Shown piece by piece: positions 51,740-61,210 of a stretch of DNA of 64,000 bases. The translations under genes and the position numbers were made by a program. Within the stretch, counting starts at the first letter, position 1. The number at the start of each line of letters is the position of its first letter. The notes under the pieces were generated by a model. That model was given only the letters and a program-made list of their open reading frames with translations, did not search any database and was not told where the DNA came from. The stretch comes from Pseudooceanicola nanhaiensis DSM 18065 (lineage in GTDB: Bacteria; Pseudomonadota; Alphaproteobacteria; Rhodobacterales; Rhodobacteraceae): positions 652,288 through 716,287 of the forward strand of contig NZ_JHZF01000011.1 of the NCBI RefSeq assembly GCF_000688295.1, given 5' to 3'.

Positions 51740-52408
51740 ATGGGCACGGTGATCTTCGATCTGGACGGGACGCTCGCGGACACGAGCGGGGACCTGCTCG
51801 CCGCGGCGAACGCCTGTTTCCGGAGCATGGGCGAGGGCGACCTGCTGGGGCCCGACGACGCCCCGGTGGCGCTGAACGGCGGGCGCGCGATGCTGCGGCT
51901 CGGGATGGAGCGGCTCGGCCGGGCCGGCGACGAGGCCGAGGTCGACCGGCTCTACCCGGTGCTGCTCGAGCATTACGAGGAGGCGATCGACCACCACACG
52001 CTGGTCTTCCCCGGCGCGATGGAGGCGATCCGGCTGCTCTCGGACGGCGGCTACCGGATGGGCATCTGCACCAACAAGCCCGAGCGTCTGGCGCAGCTGC
52101 TGCTGACCCGGCTCGGCGTGCGCGACGCCTTCGGCTCGCTCGTCGGGGCCGACACGCTCAAGGTGAAGAAGCCCGATCCCGAACCCCTGCGCGAGGCGAT
52201 CCGGCGTGCGGGGGGCGATCCGATGCGCGCCTGCCTGATCGGTGACAGCAGGACCGACCGGGAAACCGCGCGCGCCGCCGGCCTTCCTTCCGTCCTCGTG
52301 AGCTTCGGCCCCTCCGGCCCGCTTACGGCGGCGCTGGAGCCCGAGGCGCTGTTCGCCCATTTCGACGAGCTGCCGGACATCGTCCGCCGCGTCGTTCCGC
52401 TCGCTTGA
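51740..52408 (+). CDS. gph: Phosphoglycolate phosphatase-type HAD hydrolase
   Basis: 222 residues, HAD superfamily. Motif I FDLDGTLADT has the nucleophile D7 and the acid D9; motif II is GICTNKPE, the lysine is in LKVKKPDPEPL and motif IV is LIGDSRTDRETA. The cap domain is the usual four-helix insert. It dephosphorylates phosphoglycolate or similar small phosphates. It is divergent from glmU, a common neighbour in this order, and runs 32 bases before the aminotransferase gene. The start at 51740 follows GGACGGA. Confidence 0.88.
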   Translation: MGTVIFDLDGTLADTSGDLLAAANACFRSMGEGDLLGPDDAPVALNGGRAMLRLGMERLGRAGDEAEVDRLYPVLLEHYEEAIDHHTLVFPGAMEAIRLLSDGGYRMGICTNKPERLAQLLLTRLGVRDAFGSLVGADTLKVKKPDPEPLREAIRRAGGDPMRACLIGDSRTDRETARAAGLPSVLVSFGPSGPLTAALEPEALFAHFDELPDIVRRVVPLA

Positions 52409-52440
52409 CGGGCGGGTCGGGGCCGGGGAAGCTGTGCGGC

Positions 52441-53631
52441 ATGGAGCGTTTCACCGGCACCTTCACCCAGCAGGAGCCGATCCCCGACGAGGCGATCGAG
52501 GCCGCCGTGGCGGTCATGCGCCACGGGCGGCTGCACCGCTACAACACGGTCGCGGACGAGGTCGCGGAGGTCGCGCTGCTCGAGTCCGAATTCGCCGCCG
52601 CCATGGGCGCGCGCTATGCGCTGGCCGTGGCCTCGGGCGGCTATGCCCTCGCAACCGCGCTGCGCGCCTGCGGGGTCCGGCCCGGGGACCGCGTGCTGAC
52701 CAATGCCTTCACGCTCGCCCCGGTGCCGGGGGCCATCGCCTCGCTCGGGGCGGTGCCGGTCTTCGTGGGGGTGACGGAGGCGCTGACCATCGATCTCGAC
52801 GATCTGGCCGCGAAGGCGGGGCAGGCCGATGTCCTGCTGCTGAGCCACATGCGGGGCCACATCTGCGACATGGCGGCGCTGATGGCGCTCTGCGACACCC
52901 ACGGCCTGACGCTGATCGAGGATTGCGCCCACACGATGGGCGCGCGCTGGAACGGCACGCTGTCGGGGCGCCACGGGGTCTTCGGCTGCTATTCGACGCA
53001 GACCTACAAGCACCTGAACTCCGGGGAGGGCGGGCTGCTGGTGTCGGACGATGCGGAGCTGATGGCCAGGGCGGTGATGCTGTCGGGCAGCTACATGCTC
53101 TACGGGCGACACCTCGCGGGGCCATCCCCCGAGGCCTATGCCGACCTGCGCTACGACACGCCCAATGTCTCGGGGCGGATGGACAACCTGCGCGCCGCGA
53201 TCCTGCGCCCGCAGCTCGCGCGGCTCGAGGCGCGCTGCGAGGCATGGACCGCACGCTACCGCGTGGTCGAGGAGGGGCTGCGGGACCTGCCGGGCCTGAC
53301 GCTGATCGCGCGGCCGGCGGCCGAGCGGTTCGTCGGCTCCTCGATCCAGGTCCTGCTGCTCGACTGGAGCGATGCGGCGCTGCGCGAGGTGATCGCGCGC
53401 TGCGCGGCGCGCGGGGTCGAGCTGAAATGGTTCGGCGCGCCGGAGCCCGCGGGCTTCACCTCGCGCTACGAGTCCTGGCGTTACGCACCGTCCGAGCCGA
53501 TGCCCGCGAGCGACCGCATCCTGCGCGCGATCCTCGACATGCGCCTGCCGCTGACCTTCAGCCTCGACGATTGTGCGCTGATCGCGCGGATCATCCGCGC
53601 CGAGGTCTCCGCGGTGTTTCAGGGCGCGTGA
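52441..53631 (+). CDS. DegT/DnrJ/EryC1/StrS-family PLP aminotransferase
   Basis: 396 residues. The PLP lysine is K190 in YSTQTYKHLNSGEGG, with the stacking/acid residues in IEDCAHTMGARW (D161), SGGYALATALRA and a conserved middle loop around SGSYMLYG. Such enzymes aminate nucleotide-linked keto-sugars, but no sugar-modifying genes accompany it. It lies after gph (32-base gap) and before a palindromic repeat. A role in aminating some other ketone is possible. Confidence 0.82.
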   Translation: MERFTGTFTQQEPIPDEAIEAAVAVMRHGRLHRYNTVADEVAEVALLESEFAAAMGARYALAVASGGYALATALRACGVRPGDRVLTNAFTLAPVPGAIASLGAVPVFVGVTEALTIDLDDLAAKAGQADVLLLSHMRGHICDMAALMALCDTHGLTLIEDCAHTMGARWNGTLSGRHGVFGCYSTQTYKHLNSGEGGLLVSDDAELMARAVMLSGSYMLYGRHLAGPSPEAYADLRYDTPNVSGRMDNLRAAILRPQLARLEARCEAWTARYRVVEEGLRDLPGLTLIARPAAERFVGSSIQVLLLDWSDAALREVIARCAARGVELKWFGAPEPAGFTSRYESWRYAPSEPMPASDRILRAILDMRLPLTFSLDDCALIARIIRAEVSAVFQGA

Positions 53632-53647
53632 CAGGGACGGATCGTTT

Positions 53648-53770
53648 GCCAGAGGCGGTGCCTCTGGCGACCCCGGGGGGCTGTCTGCCCCCCGGACCCC
53701 CCGAGGATACGAGACCAGAGGAAGGGCGGGCGCAACGCCTGCTTTCCTCTGGTTTCGTATCCCGGGGGAG
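53648..53770. repeat. Copy D of dispersed palindromic repeat, three stem-loops
   Basis: A 9-bp hairpin GCCAGAGGC/GCCTCTGGC (53648-53668), a 9-bp hairpin CCGGGGGGC/GCCCCCCGG (53673-53695) and a long inverted pair (left 53697-53723 with CCGAGGATACGAGACCAGAGGAA, mirrored by 53743-53768) follow each other between the convergent aminotransferase and creA genes. The last arm is a diverged form of those at 3183, 25529, 45964 and 33528. Confidence 0.75.
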
Positions 53771-53840
53771 TCGCCCCGCAGGGGCGGCGGGGGCAGCGCC
53801 CCCACGCCCGCGTCGGGCCGGGCCGGGCGGCGTTTCGGTG

Positions 53841-54302
53841 TCAGTCAGGGAGCCGCGTGTCGGTGCCGTAGAGCGGGACCGTGGACATCGAGAGCTTCGC
53901 GGATCCGTCGGTCAGTTCGGCGGCATGGGCGAGGTAGATCAGGGTCCGGTTCGCGCGATCATAGATCCGCTTGACCCGAAGCGACTTGAGGATGATCGAG
54001 CGCGATGTGCGGAACACGTCTTCCCCGGCCTCGTCCATGTCGATGTCGCCGATCTCGATCGGGCCGGTCTGGCGGCAGGAGATCGAGGCGTTGGACGGAT
54101 CCTCGAACCAGTTGCCCTTCGACAGCCGGTCGATCAGCCCGCGTTCGAAATAGGCGATGTGGCATGTGACGCCCTTCACGTCGGGATCGGCGATCGCCTC
54201 GATGATGACGTCGTTCCCGACCCAGTCGACGCCAACCTCCCCGACCTGTTCCGCAACGGCCGGGGAGGCGGCGATGAGCGCCGCGGAAAGCAGCGCCCGC
54301 AT
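53841..54302 (-). CDS. creA: CreA family periplasmic protein
   Basis: 153 residues. A short Sec signal [17 protein letters not shown] is followed by [36 protein letters not shown], the CreA beginning, with a second conserved stretch [12 protein letters not shown] and [30 protein letters not shown]. Two cysteines (in VTCH and SISCR) probably form a disulfide. CreA is a conserved small exported protein of unknown role. It overlaps the upstream PNPOx-family gene by one base (ATGA), so both are co-transcribed. Confidence 0.88.
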   Translation of the reverse strand: MRALLSAALIAASPAVAEQVGEVGVDWVGNDVIIEAIADPDVKGVTCHIAYFERGLIDRLSKGNWFEDPSNASISCRQTGPIEIGDIDMDEAGEDVFRTSRSIILKSLRVKRIYDRANRTLIYLAHAAELTDGSAKLSMSTVPLYGTDTRLPD

Positions 54303-54781
54303 CAGAAGCGCACCACGCCGTGCTCGCCCATGTCGGGCTTGTCATGCGTGATGTTCGCCTTGGCGATCTCGTAGAGGAAGCCGGCGCCGCCGTCGGTCAG
54401 CCAGGCCTCGGCGTGGGAGGGCGTGAACTTCACCAGCCGCACGTCCTCGTCTTCCTTGCCGTCCTCGAACCAGGCGGCCGCGACGGGGGACCAGAGTTCG
54501 TCCAGCTTCTCCCTGTCGTTCTCGACCGTCAGCCGGCCGTCGATCTTGGCGTAGATCTTTGCACCCGCCTCGGCGACGACGTAATGGACCTCCTTGCCCT
54601 CCTTGGCGGCGTCATAGGCATCCGTGCCGTCGGCGGTGATGAACCAGAACACGCCGCGCTCCTCGTCGGTGTAATGCGACATCGGCACCACGCGGTCGGG
54701 ATCGGTGTGCAGCATCCCCGCCCGGACATCGTCCATCCGGTTCCAGAACGTCTCTTTCTGCTCGTGGGTGAGATCCTTCAT
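54302..54781 (-). CDS. Pyridoxamine 5'-phosphate oxidase-family (general stress type) protein
   Basis: 159 residues, split-barrel flavin-binding fold. [72 protein letters not shown] is the usual GSP26-like core, ending with a W-rich C-terminal segment [28 protein letters not shown]. It binds FMN or F420-type cofactors and probably acts as an oxidoreductase or stress protein. It is divergent from ivd with 153 bases between and is co-transcribed with creA. Confidence 0.82.
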   Translation of the reverse strand: MKDLTHEQKETFWNRMDDVRAGMLHTDPDRVVPMSHYTDEERGVFWFITADGTDAYDAAKEGKEVHYVVAEAGAKIYAKIDGRLTVENDREKLDELWSPVAAAWFEDGKEDEDVRLVKFTPSHAEAWLTDGGAGFLYEIAKANITHDKPDMGEHGVVRF

Positions 54782-54894
54782 CTCGTCCTCCTTCAATTCG
54801 GGCCGCGCGGTCTGCGCGGCGTCTGGGTGAGAACGCGGGCGCCGGGCGCTGGTTCCGGTCCGCTTGACCCGACTCGATATCCGTGCCAGTTCTG

Positions 54895-54908
54895 TGAACG
54901 ACTGTTCA
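54895..54908. promoter_or_regulatory. Palindromic operator candidate upstream of ivd
   Basis: TGAAC-N4-GTTCA (54895-54908) is a perfect inverted repeat 27 bases before the ivd start, in the divergent spacer. The shape resembles binding sites of TetR-type acyl-CoA-responsive regulators. A TTGACC at 54864 could be a -35 element, but the -10 is weak. Confidence 0.4.
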
Positions 54909-54934
54909 TTAAACGCTCTCGGGAGGAGGCGCCG

Positions 54935-56098
54935 ATGTTCACCGGATCCATGGAATTCGATCTGGGCGAGGACGTGAATGCGCTGCGCGACGCGGTGCAT
55001 CGCTGGGCGCAGGAGCGGCTGAAGCCGATGGCGGCGGAGATCGACCGCAAGAACGAATTCCCGGCCGAGCTCTGGACCGAGATGGGCGAGATGGGGCTGC
55101 TCGGTCTCACCGTGCCCGAGGAATACGGCGGCACCGGGCTGGGCTACCTCGCGCATGTGGTCGCGGTGGAGGAGATCGCCCGTGCCTCGGCCTCCGTCTC
55201 GCTGTCCTACGGCGCGCATTCCAACCTCTGCGTGAACCAGATCAAGCTGAACGGCTCGGAGGAGCAGAAGGCGAAATACCTGCCGCGCCTGATTTCCGGC
55301 GAGCATGTCGGTGCGCTGGCGATGAGCGAACCCTCCGCGGGGTCCGACGTCGTCTCGATGAAGCTGCGGGCCGAGAAGCGGAACGACCGCTACGTGCTGA
55401 ACGGCAACAAGTACTGGATCACCAACGGGCCGGACGCCGACACGCTCGTCGTCTATGCCAAGACCGACCCCGAGGCCGGGTCCAAGGGCATCACCGCCTT
55501 CCTGATCGAGAAGGAGATGAAGGGCTTTTCGACCTCGCCCCATTTCGACAAGCTCGGCATGCGCGGCTCGAACACGGCCGAGCTGATCTTCGACGACTGC
55601 GAGGTGCCCTTCGAGAACGTTCTGGGCGAGGAGGGCAAGGGCGTGCGCGTGCTCATGTCCGGGCTCGACTACGAGCGCGTCGTGCTCTCGGGCATCGGCA
55701 CGGGGATCATGGCGGCCTGCCTCGACGAGGTGATGCCCTACATGGTTGAGCGCAGGCAGTTCGGCCAGCCGATCGGGAATTTCCAGCTGATGCAGGGCAA
55801 GATCGCGGACATGTACACCAAGCTGAACACGGCGCGGGCCTATGTCTACGAGGTGGCAAGGGCCTGCGACCGCGGCCGCGTGACCCGGCAGGACGCGGCG
55901 GCCTGCGTGCTCTACGCCTCGGAGGAGGCGATGGTCGTGGCGCACCAGGCCGTGCAGGCGCTCGGCGGGGCGGGCTATCTCAACGACAACCCCGTGGGCC
56001 GGATTTTCCGGGACGCGAAGCTGATGGAGATCGGGGCGGGAACCTCGGAGATCCGCCGGATGTTGATCGGGCGTGAACTCATGGGAACAATGCAATGA
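54935..56098 (+). CDS. ivd: Isovaleryl-CoA dehydrogenase
   Basis: 387 residues, acyl-CoA dehydrogenase fold. Conserved parts are [18 protein letters not shown], the FAD segment [18 protein letters not shown], and [13 protein letters not shown], whose Glu matches the position of the isovaleryl-CoA dehydrogenase catalytic base. The end [44 protein letters not shown] is classic. It oxidises isovaleryl-CoA to 3-methylcrotonyl-CoA, the step before mcc. Identification is strengthened by the mccB and mccA genes downstream. The start follows GGGAGGAGG. Confidence 0.95.
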   Translation: MFTGSMEFDLGEDVNALRDAVHRWAQERLKPMAAEIDRKNEFPAELWTEMGEMGLLGLTVPEEYGGTGLGYLAHVVAVEEIARASASVSLSYGAHSNLCVNQIKLNGSEEQKAKYLPRLISGEHVGALAMSEPSAGSDVVSMKLRAEKRNDRYVLNGNKYWITNGPDADTLVVYAKTDPEAGSKGITAFLIEKEMKGFSTSPHFDKLGMRGSNTAELIFDDCEVPFENVLGEEGKGVRVLMSGLDYERVVLSGIGTGIMAACLDEVMPYMVERRQFGQPIGNFQLMQGKIADMYTKLNTARAYVYEVARACDRGRVTRQDAAACVLYASEEAMVVAHQAVQALGGAGYLNDNPVGRIFRDAKLMEIGAGTSEIRRMLIGRELMGTMQ

Positions 56099-56568
56099 TC
56101 CGATACGCTTTTCTTGCCCTGACGCTTGCCGGACCGGCGGCCGCGCAGGACCTGGCCTTCTCGCCCGAGGCGACCGAAACCTGCCTCGCGCGCGATGGCG
56201 CCGACTGCATCGGCCGCTCGGCCGACGCCTGCATGGAGGAGACCTCCGGCGGATCCTCCACGCCCGTCATGGGCGCCTGCTTCGAGAAGGAGCTCTCGTG
56301 GTGGGACGACCGGCTCAACACCGTCTACGGCAAGGCGATGGAGGCCGCGAAGACGGCCGACGCGGCCGAGGGTGAACGCCCGCTGACCGAACAGAAGGCC
56401 CTGCGCGAGATGCAGCGCGCGTGGATCGCGTTCCGCGACGCCAAGTGCGACTGGGAGACGGTGCAATGGGGCGGCGGCACCGGTGCGGGGCCCGCACGGC
56501 TGGCCTGCCTGATGCAGGAGACGGGGGCGCAGACGCGCGTCCTCGAACGGCGCCTCGAGGCGAGGTGA
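56095..56568 (+). CDS. LprI-like (DUF1311) secreted protein in the leucine operon
   Basis: 157 residues. A Sec signal (about 1-18, [17 protein letters not shown]) is followed by a helical domain with four or more cysteines ([47 protein letters not shown]) and the typical LprI pair [19 protein letters not shown]. LprI relatives bind and inhibit lysozyme or are of unknown role. It overlaps ivd (ATGA) and the next gene (TGATG), so it is fully built into the leucine-degradation operon although it has no visible metabolic role. Confidence 0.8.
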   Translation: MIRYAFLALTLAGPAAAQDLAFSPEATETCLARDGADCIGRSADACMEETSGGSSTPVMGACFEKELSWWDDRLNTVYGKAMEAAKTADAAEGERPLTEQKALREMQRAWIAFRDAKCDWETVQWGGGTGAGPARLACLMQETGAQTRVLERRLEAR

Positions 56569-58133
56569 TGCTGCCCCGGAGGCGCGATTTCGAGGGCCTG
56601 CGGCGGGACTTCCGCTGGGATCTTCCCGCGCGTCTGAACATGGCGTCGCAGGTCTGCGACGACTGGGCGGAACGGGCGCCCGGGAAGGTCGCGATCATCG
56701 ACCTTTCCGGGCCCCGGACCGAGGTGAGCTATGCCGAGCTGAGGGACATGGCCGACCGGCTGGCCCTGGCGCTGCGGGCGCGGGGCGTGGCCGAGGGCGA
56801 CCGGGTCGGCGTGCTGCGCGCGCAGGGCGCATGGTGCGCGGCCGCCCATGTCGCGGCATGGAAGCTGGGGGCGATTTCCGTCCCGCTGTTCAAGCTCTTC
56901 CGCGAGGATGCGCTCGCATCGCGTCTGACGGACAGCGGCGCCGGCGTTGTCGTGACGGACACCGAAGGCGCCGGGATGCTCGCGCCCTTCGCGGTGGATG
57001 TCCTGGTGCCCGAGACCGCGCGCCTGCCGGAGGGGCGCGTCGAGACCGCGGAGACCGCACCGGACACGCCCGCGATCCTGATCTACACCTCCGGCACGAC
57101 CGGCAGTCCCAAGGGTGCGCTGCATGGCCACCGGCTGCTGACCGGGCACCTGCCGGGGGTGGAGTTGAGCCATGACCTGCTGGGTGCGCCGGAGGATTGC
57201 CTCTGGACGCCGGCAGATTGGGCCTGGATCGGCGGGCTCTTCGACGTGGCGATGCCTGCGCTGGCGCTCGGCGTGCCGGTGGTGGCGGCGCGCATGGCGC
57301 GGTTCGAGGTCGGGGAGTGCCTGAGGATCATCCGGGAAGGCTCTGTCCGGAATGTGTTTTTCCCGCCGACGGCGCTTCGCATGTTGAAGGCGGCGGGCGC
57401 CGAGGTGCCAGGCCTGCGCTCGGTGGCCAGCGGTGGAGAGCCGCTTGGCGCCGAGATGCTGGACTGGGGGCGCCGCGCCCTCGGCGTCACGATCAACGAA
57501 TTCTATGGCCAGACCGAGTGCAACATGGTCGTCTCCGCCTGCGCGGCGCTCTACCCCGTGCGGCCGGGCGCCATCGGCCGGCCCGTGCCGGGGCACGATG
57601 TCGCCGTGATAGACCCTGCGGGGGCGGTGACCGAGGGCGAAGGCGACGTGGCCATCGGTCGAGGATCGGCCTCCATGATGCTGGAATACTGGAGGAAACC
57701 CGAGGAGACGGCGGCGAAGTTCCGCGGCGACTGGATGGTGACGGGCGATCGCGGCGTGATGGAGGACGGCACGTTGCGGTTTCTCGGGCGCGAGGATGAC
57801 GTGATCACCTCGGCCGGATACCGCATCGGTCCTGCCGAGATCGAGGATTGCCTGCTGAAGCACCCTGCGGTTGCGACCTGCGGCGTCGTCGGAAAGCCGG
57901 ACCCGGTCCGGACGGAAATCGTCAAGGGATACATTGTCCTGCGGGACGATGTTCAGCCTTCGGACGAGCTGGCGCAGGCCCTCATGGCCTTCGTCGGCGC
58001 GCATCTCGCCAGCTATTCCCGCCCGCGCGAGATCGCCTTCGTCGAGGCGCTGCCGATGACCGTGACGGGCAAGGTGATCCGCAAGGCGCTGAAAGCCCGC
58101 GCAGCGGCGGAAACGGAGGATGTGACCACATGA
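56568..58133 (+). CDS. AMP-forming acyl-CoA synthetase
   Basis: 521 residues. The adenylate motif [16 protein letters not shown] is near residue 175, the gate segment [26 protein letters not shown] near 420, and the C-terminal catalytic lysine in [13 protein letters not shown]. Its place between ivd and mccB suggests activation of isovalerate, methylcrotonate or acetoacetate for this pathway, though other short or medium acids are possible. The start at 56568 shares bases with the LprI-like stop (a GTG at 56565 is in frame too); its stop overlaps the mccB start. Confidence 0.88.
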   Translation: MLPRRRDFEGLRRDFRWDLPARLNMASQVCDDWAERAPGKVAIIDLSGPRTEVSYAELRDMADRLALALRARGVAEGDRVGVLRAQGAWCAAAHVAAWKLGAISVPLFKLFREDALASRLTDSGAGVVVTDTEGAGMLAPFAVDVLVPETARLPEGRVETAETAPDTPAILIYTSGTTGSPKGALHGHRLLTGHLPGVELSHDLLGAPEDCLWTPADWAWIGGLFDVAMPALALGVPVVAARMARFEVGECLRIIREGSVRNVFFPPTALRMLKAAGAEVPGLRSVASGGEPLGAEMLDWGRRALGVTINEFYGQTECNMVVSACAALYPVRPGAIGRPVPGHDVAVIDPAGAVTEGEGDVAIGRGSASMMLEYWRKPEETAAKFRGDWMVTGDRGVMEDGTLRFLGREDDVITSAGYRIGPAEIEDCLLKHPAVATCGVVGKPDPVRTEIVKGYIVLRDDVQPSDELAQALMAFVGAHLASYSRPREIAFVEALPMTVTGKVIRKALKARAAAETEDVTT

Positions 58134-59737
58134 AACTGCAATCCCAGGTCGTTTCGGGCAGCGAAGAGTTCCGCGCGAACGTGAAGGGCCACATGGAAGC
58201 CCTTGATATCGTTCGGGACGCGGCCGAAGCAGCGACGGCCGGCGGCGGTGCGAAGGCGCGCGAGCGACACCTCGCGCGGGGCAAGATGCTGCCGCGCGAC
58301 CGGGTCGCGGGGCTGCTCGATCCGGGCGCGCCCTTCCTCGAGATCGGCGCGACGGCGGCGCATGGCATGTATGACGGCGCGGCGCCGGGCGCGGGCATGA
58401 TCGCGGGGGTGGGCCGGGTCGCGGGGCGCGACGTCATGATCCTGTGCAACGACGCCACGGTGAAGGGCGGGACCTATTACCCGGTCACCGTGAAGAAGCA
58501 TCTCCGCGCGCAGGAGATCGCGATGGAGAACCATCTGCCCTGCGTCTACCTCGTCGACAGCGGCGGCGCGAACCTGCCGAACCAGGACGAGGTCTTCCCC
58601 GACCGCGACCATTTCGGGCGCATCTTCTACAACCAGGCCAACATGTCCGCCAAGGGCATCGCGCAGATCGCCGTGGTCATGGGCTCCTGCACCGCGGGCG
58701 GGGCCTATGTGCCCGCGATGTCGGACGTGACGATCATCGTGAAGGAGCAGGGCACGATCTTCCTCGCCGGGCCGCCGCTGGTGAAGGCGGCGACCGGAGA
58801 GGTCGTCTCGGCCGAGGACCTTGGCGGCGGCGACGTGCACACCCGCCTGTCTGGCGTGGCGGATTACCTGGCAGAGGATGACGCGCACGCGCTGGCGCTG
58901 GCGCGGCGGGCGGTCGCCAACCTTCGCGGTGCCGGGATGACGCCCGGCCTGCACCTCGAGACGGCGGAGCCGCCTGCCTACGACCCCGAGGAGATCCTCG
59001 GCGTCGTGCCTCCCGACCTGCGCCAGCCCTATGACATCCGCGAGGTCATTGCCCGCGTCGTCGACGGCTCCCGCTTCGACGAGTTCAAGGCGCGCTTCGG
59101 CGAGTCGCTGGTCTGCGGTTTCGCCCATGTCGAGGGGATGCCCGTCGGGATCGTGGCCAACAACGGGGTGCTCTTCTCGGAAAGCGCGCAGAAGGGGGCG
59201 CATTTCGTCGAACTCTGCTCGCAGCGGAAGGTCCCGCTGGTCTTCCTGCAGAACATCACCGGCTTCATGGTCGGCCGCCGCTACGAGAACGAGGGCATCG
59301 CGCGGCACGGCGCAAAGATGGTGACGGCGGTGGCGACCACGGCCGTGCCGAAGATCACGATGGTGCTCGGGGGATCGTTCGGAGCGGGGAATTACGGCAT
59401 GTCCGGAAGGGCTTACCAGCCGCGCTTCATGTGGACATGGCCGATCTCGCGGATCTCGGTGATGGGCGGCCCGCAGGCGGCGGGCGTGCTGGCGACGGTG
59501 AAGCGCGACGCGATCGAACGCAGCGGCGGCACGTGGTCCGCCGAGGAGGAGGCCGAGTTCAAGCGCCCCACGATCGAGATGTTCGAACGCCAGTCGCATC
59601 CGCTCTATGCCAGCGCGCGGCTCTGGGATGACGGGATCGTCGACCCGCGCAAGACCCGGGACGTGCTGGCGCTGAGCCTGCGGGCCTGCCTCAACCGGCC
59701 CATCGAAGAGACGACGTTCGGCGTGTTCCGGATGTGA
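58130..59737 (+). CDS. mccB: Methylcrotonyl-CoA carboxylase carboxyltransferase subunit
   Basis: 535 residues with two crotonase-like halves. [24 protein letters not shown], then [43 protein letters not shown] and [39 protein letters not shown] are typical, as is the second half [26 protein letters not shown]. It transfers CO2 from biotin to 3-methylcrotonyl-CoA. Paired mccA lies two genes downstream; the assignment to methylcrotonyl rather than propionyl or acetyl-CoA rests on the sequence segments and the ivd/hmgL company. Confidence 0.94.
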   Translation: MKLQSQVVSGSEEFRANVKGHMEALDIVRDAAEAATAGGGAKARERHLARGKMLPRDRVAGLLDPGAPFLEIGATAAHGMYDGAAPGAGMIAGVGRVAGRDVMILCNDATVKGGTYYPVTVKKHLRAQEIAMENHLPCVYLVDSGGANLPNQDEVFPDRDHFGRIFYNQANMSAKGIAQIAVVMGSCTAGGAYVPAMSDVTIIVKEQGTIFLAGPPLVKAATGEVVSAEDLGGGDVHTRLSGVADYLAEDDAHALALARRAVANLRGAGMTPGLHLETAEPPAYDPEEILGVVPPDLRQPYDIREVIARVVDGSRFDEFKARFGESLVCGFAHVEGMPVGIVANNGVLFSESAQKGAHFVELCSQRKVPLVFLQNITGFMVGRRYENEGIARHGAKMVTAVATTAVPKITMVLGGSFGAGNYGMSGRAYQPRFMWTWPISRISVMGGPQAAGVLATVKRDAIERSGGTWSAEEEAEFKRPTIEMFERQSHPLYASARLWDDGIVDPRKTRDVLALSLRACLNRPIEETTFGVFRM

Positions 59738-59753
59738 TCCGGAGGGAGGGCAG

Positions 59754-60716
59754 ATGATCGACACCAGCTTCACCCGCGCCTTCGGACTCGAGCATCCGAT
59801 CGTCAGCGCCCCGATGGCGCGGGTCGCGGGCGGCCGTCTGGCCGCGGCGGTGAGCGCGGGCGGCGGGCTCGGGCTGATCGGCGGCGGCTATTGCGACGCC
59901 GACTGGATCGAGACCGAGATGGCCGAGGCGGGAAACACGCCCGTCGGCATGGGCTTCATCACCTGGAAGCTCGACCAGGCGCCCGGGGTGCTCGACCGGG
60001 TGCTCGAGCGCCGACCGCGGGCGGTGTTCCTGTCCTTCGGCGATCCGGTGCCGTATGGCGAGCGCGTCCGCGCGGCGGGGGCGCGGCTGTTCTGCCAGGT
60101 CCAGACGCTCGACGACGCCCGGTGCGCCGTCGATGCGGGCGCGGATGTGATCGTCGCGCAGGGCACGGAAGCGGGGGGTCACGGCGCGCGGCGGGCGACG
60201 CTGACGCTGGTGCCCGAGGTGGCGGATTACCTTGAGGGGGCCGCGCCGGGGACGCACCTGCTGGCCGCGGGCGGGGTCGTCGACGGGCGCGGGCTCGCGG
60301 CGGCGCTGATGCTGGGGGCCGGGGGCGTGCTCTGCGGCACCCGCTTCTGGGCCTGCCGCGAGGCGCTGGTCCCGGAGGGGCAGATGCGCATGGCGCTTGC
60401 CGCGGACGGCGATCAGACGACACGCGGCAAGGTGATCGACGCCGCGCGCGGGCTGACCGACTGGCCCGAGCGGTTCGACCTCAGGACCCTGCGCAATCCC
60501 TTCGTGGACGCATGGTCCGGCCGGGCAGAGGCGCTCGCGGCGGATGAAAAGGCCCGTGCCGCATGGTCCGAGGCGGCCGCACGGGGCGATCCCGAGATGG
60601 CGCCGCCCATCGTCGGCGAGGGCATCGGCATGATCTGCGACGCGCCCGCCGCGGCCGAGATCCTGGCGGCGATGAGCGGTGCGGCGGAACGTCTGCTGAC
60701 GGGAGGATGGCGATGA
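59754..60716 (+). CDS. Nitronate monooxygenase (2-nitropropane dioxygenase family)
   Basis: 320 residues, FMN-binding TIM barrel. [31 protein letters not shown] is the N-terminal signature, followed by [10 protein letters not shown] with the catalytic histidine near residue 144, and [31 protein letters not shown] with the FMN phosphate loop. It oxidises nitronates and may also act on other enolates. It lies inside the leucine operon between mccB and the macro-domain gene, and its stop overlaps the next start by ATGA. Confidence 0.9.
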   Translation: MIDTSFTRAFGLEHPIVSAPMARVAGGRLAAAVSAGGGLGLIGGGYCDADWIETEMAEAGNTPVGMGFITWKLDQAPGVLDRVLERRPRAVFLSFGDPVPYGERVRAAGARLFCQVQTLDDARCAVDAGADVIVAQGTEAGGHGARRATLTLVPEVADYLEGAAPGTHLLAAGGVVDGRGLAAALMLGAGGVLCGTRFWACREALVPEGQMRMALAADGDQTTRGKVIDAARGLTDWPERFDLRTLRNPFVDAWSGRAEALAADEKARAAWSEAAARGDPEMAPPIVGEGIGMICDAPAAAEILAAMSGAAERLLTGGWR

Positions 60717-61210
60717 TCCGGGTCTGGCAGGGCGACATCACGACGCTCGACGTCTGCGCCATCGTGAACGCCGCGAACCGGAGCCTTCTGGGCGGCGGGG
60801 GCGTCGATGGGGCGATCCATCGCGCAGCCGGGCCGGGGCTGCTGGAGGAATGCCGCGGGCTCGGCGGTTGCGAGACGGGACGCGCGAAGATCACCGGCGG
60901 GCATGGTCTGCCGGCGCACCACGTGATCCATGCGGTCGGGCCGGTCTGGCACGGCGGCGGGCAGGGCGAGGCGGAGCTGCTGGCGGGATGCTACCGGTCG
61001 GCGATGGATCTGGCCGAGGCGGCGGGGTGCCGGACGGTGGCCTTCCCGGCGATCTCGACGGGCGTATACGGCTACCCGGCGACGGCGGCGGCCGCGGTCG
61101 CCGTGGCGACCCTGCGCGACTGGCTTGCGGGGCGCGAGGGATACGAGGTCACGCTGGTCGCCTTCGATGGGGCGACCGCGGCGATCCTGGAAAAGGCTTT
61201 GGAGGCATGA
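60713..61210 (+). CDS. Macro-domain protein (ADP-ribose/O-acetyl-ADP-ribose hydrolase type)
   Basis: 165 residues, a single macro domain like YmdB/Macro[41 protein letters not shown] holds the catalytic Asn and Asp of the hydrolytic subset, and [19 protein letters not shown] the phosphate loop. It binds ADP-ribose and likely removes ADP-ribosylation or cuts O-acetyl-ADP-ribose. The start at 60713 follows GGGAGG with 6 bases and overlaps the nitronate monooxygenase stop; an ATG at 60707 is too close to the ribosome site. Sited between mccB and mccA, it is unusual company for the pathway. Confidence 0.85.
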   Translation: MIRVWQGDITTLDVCAIVNAANRSLLGGGGVDGAIHRAAGPGLLEECRGLGGCETGRAKITGGHGLPAHHVIHAVGPVWHGGGQGEAELLAGCYRSAMDLAEAAGCRTVAFPAISTGVYGYPATAAAAVAVATLRDWLAGREGYEVTLVAFDGATAAILEKALEA

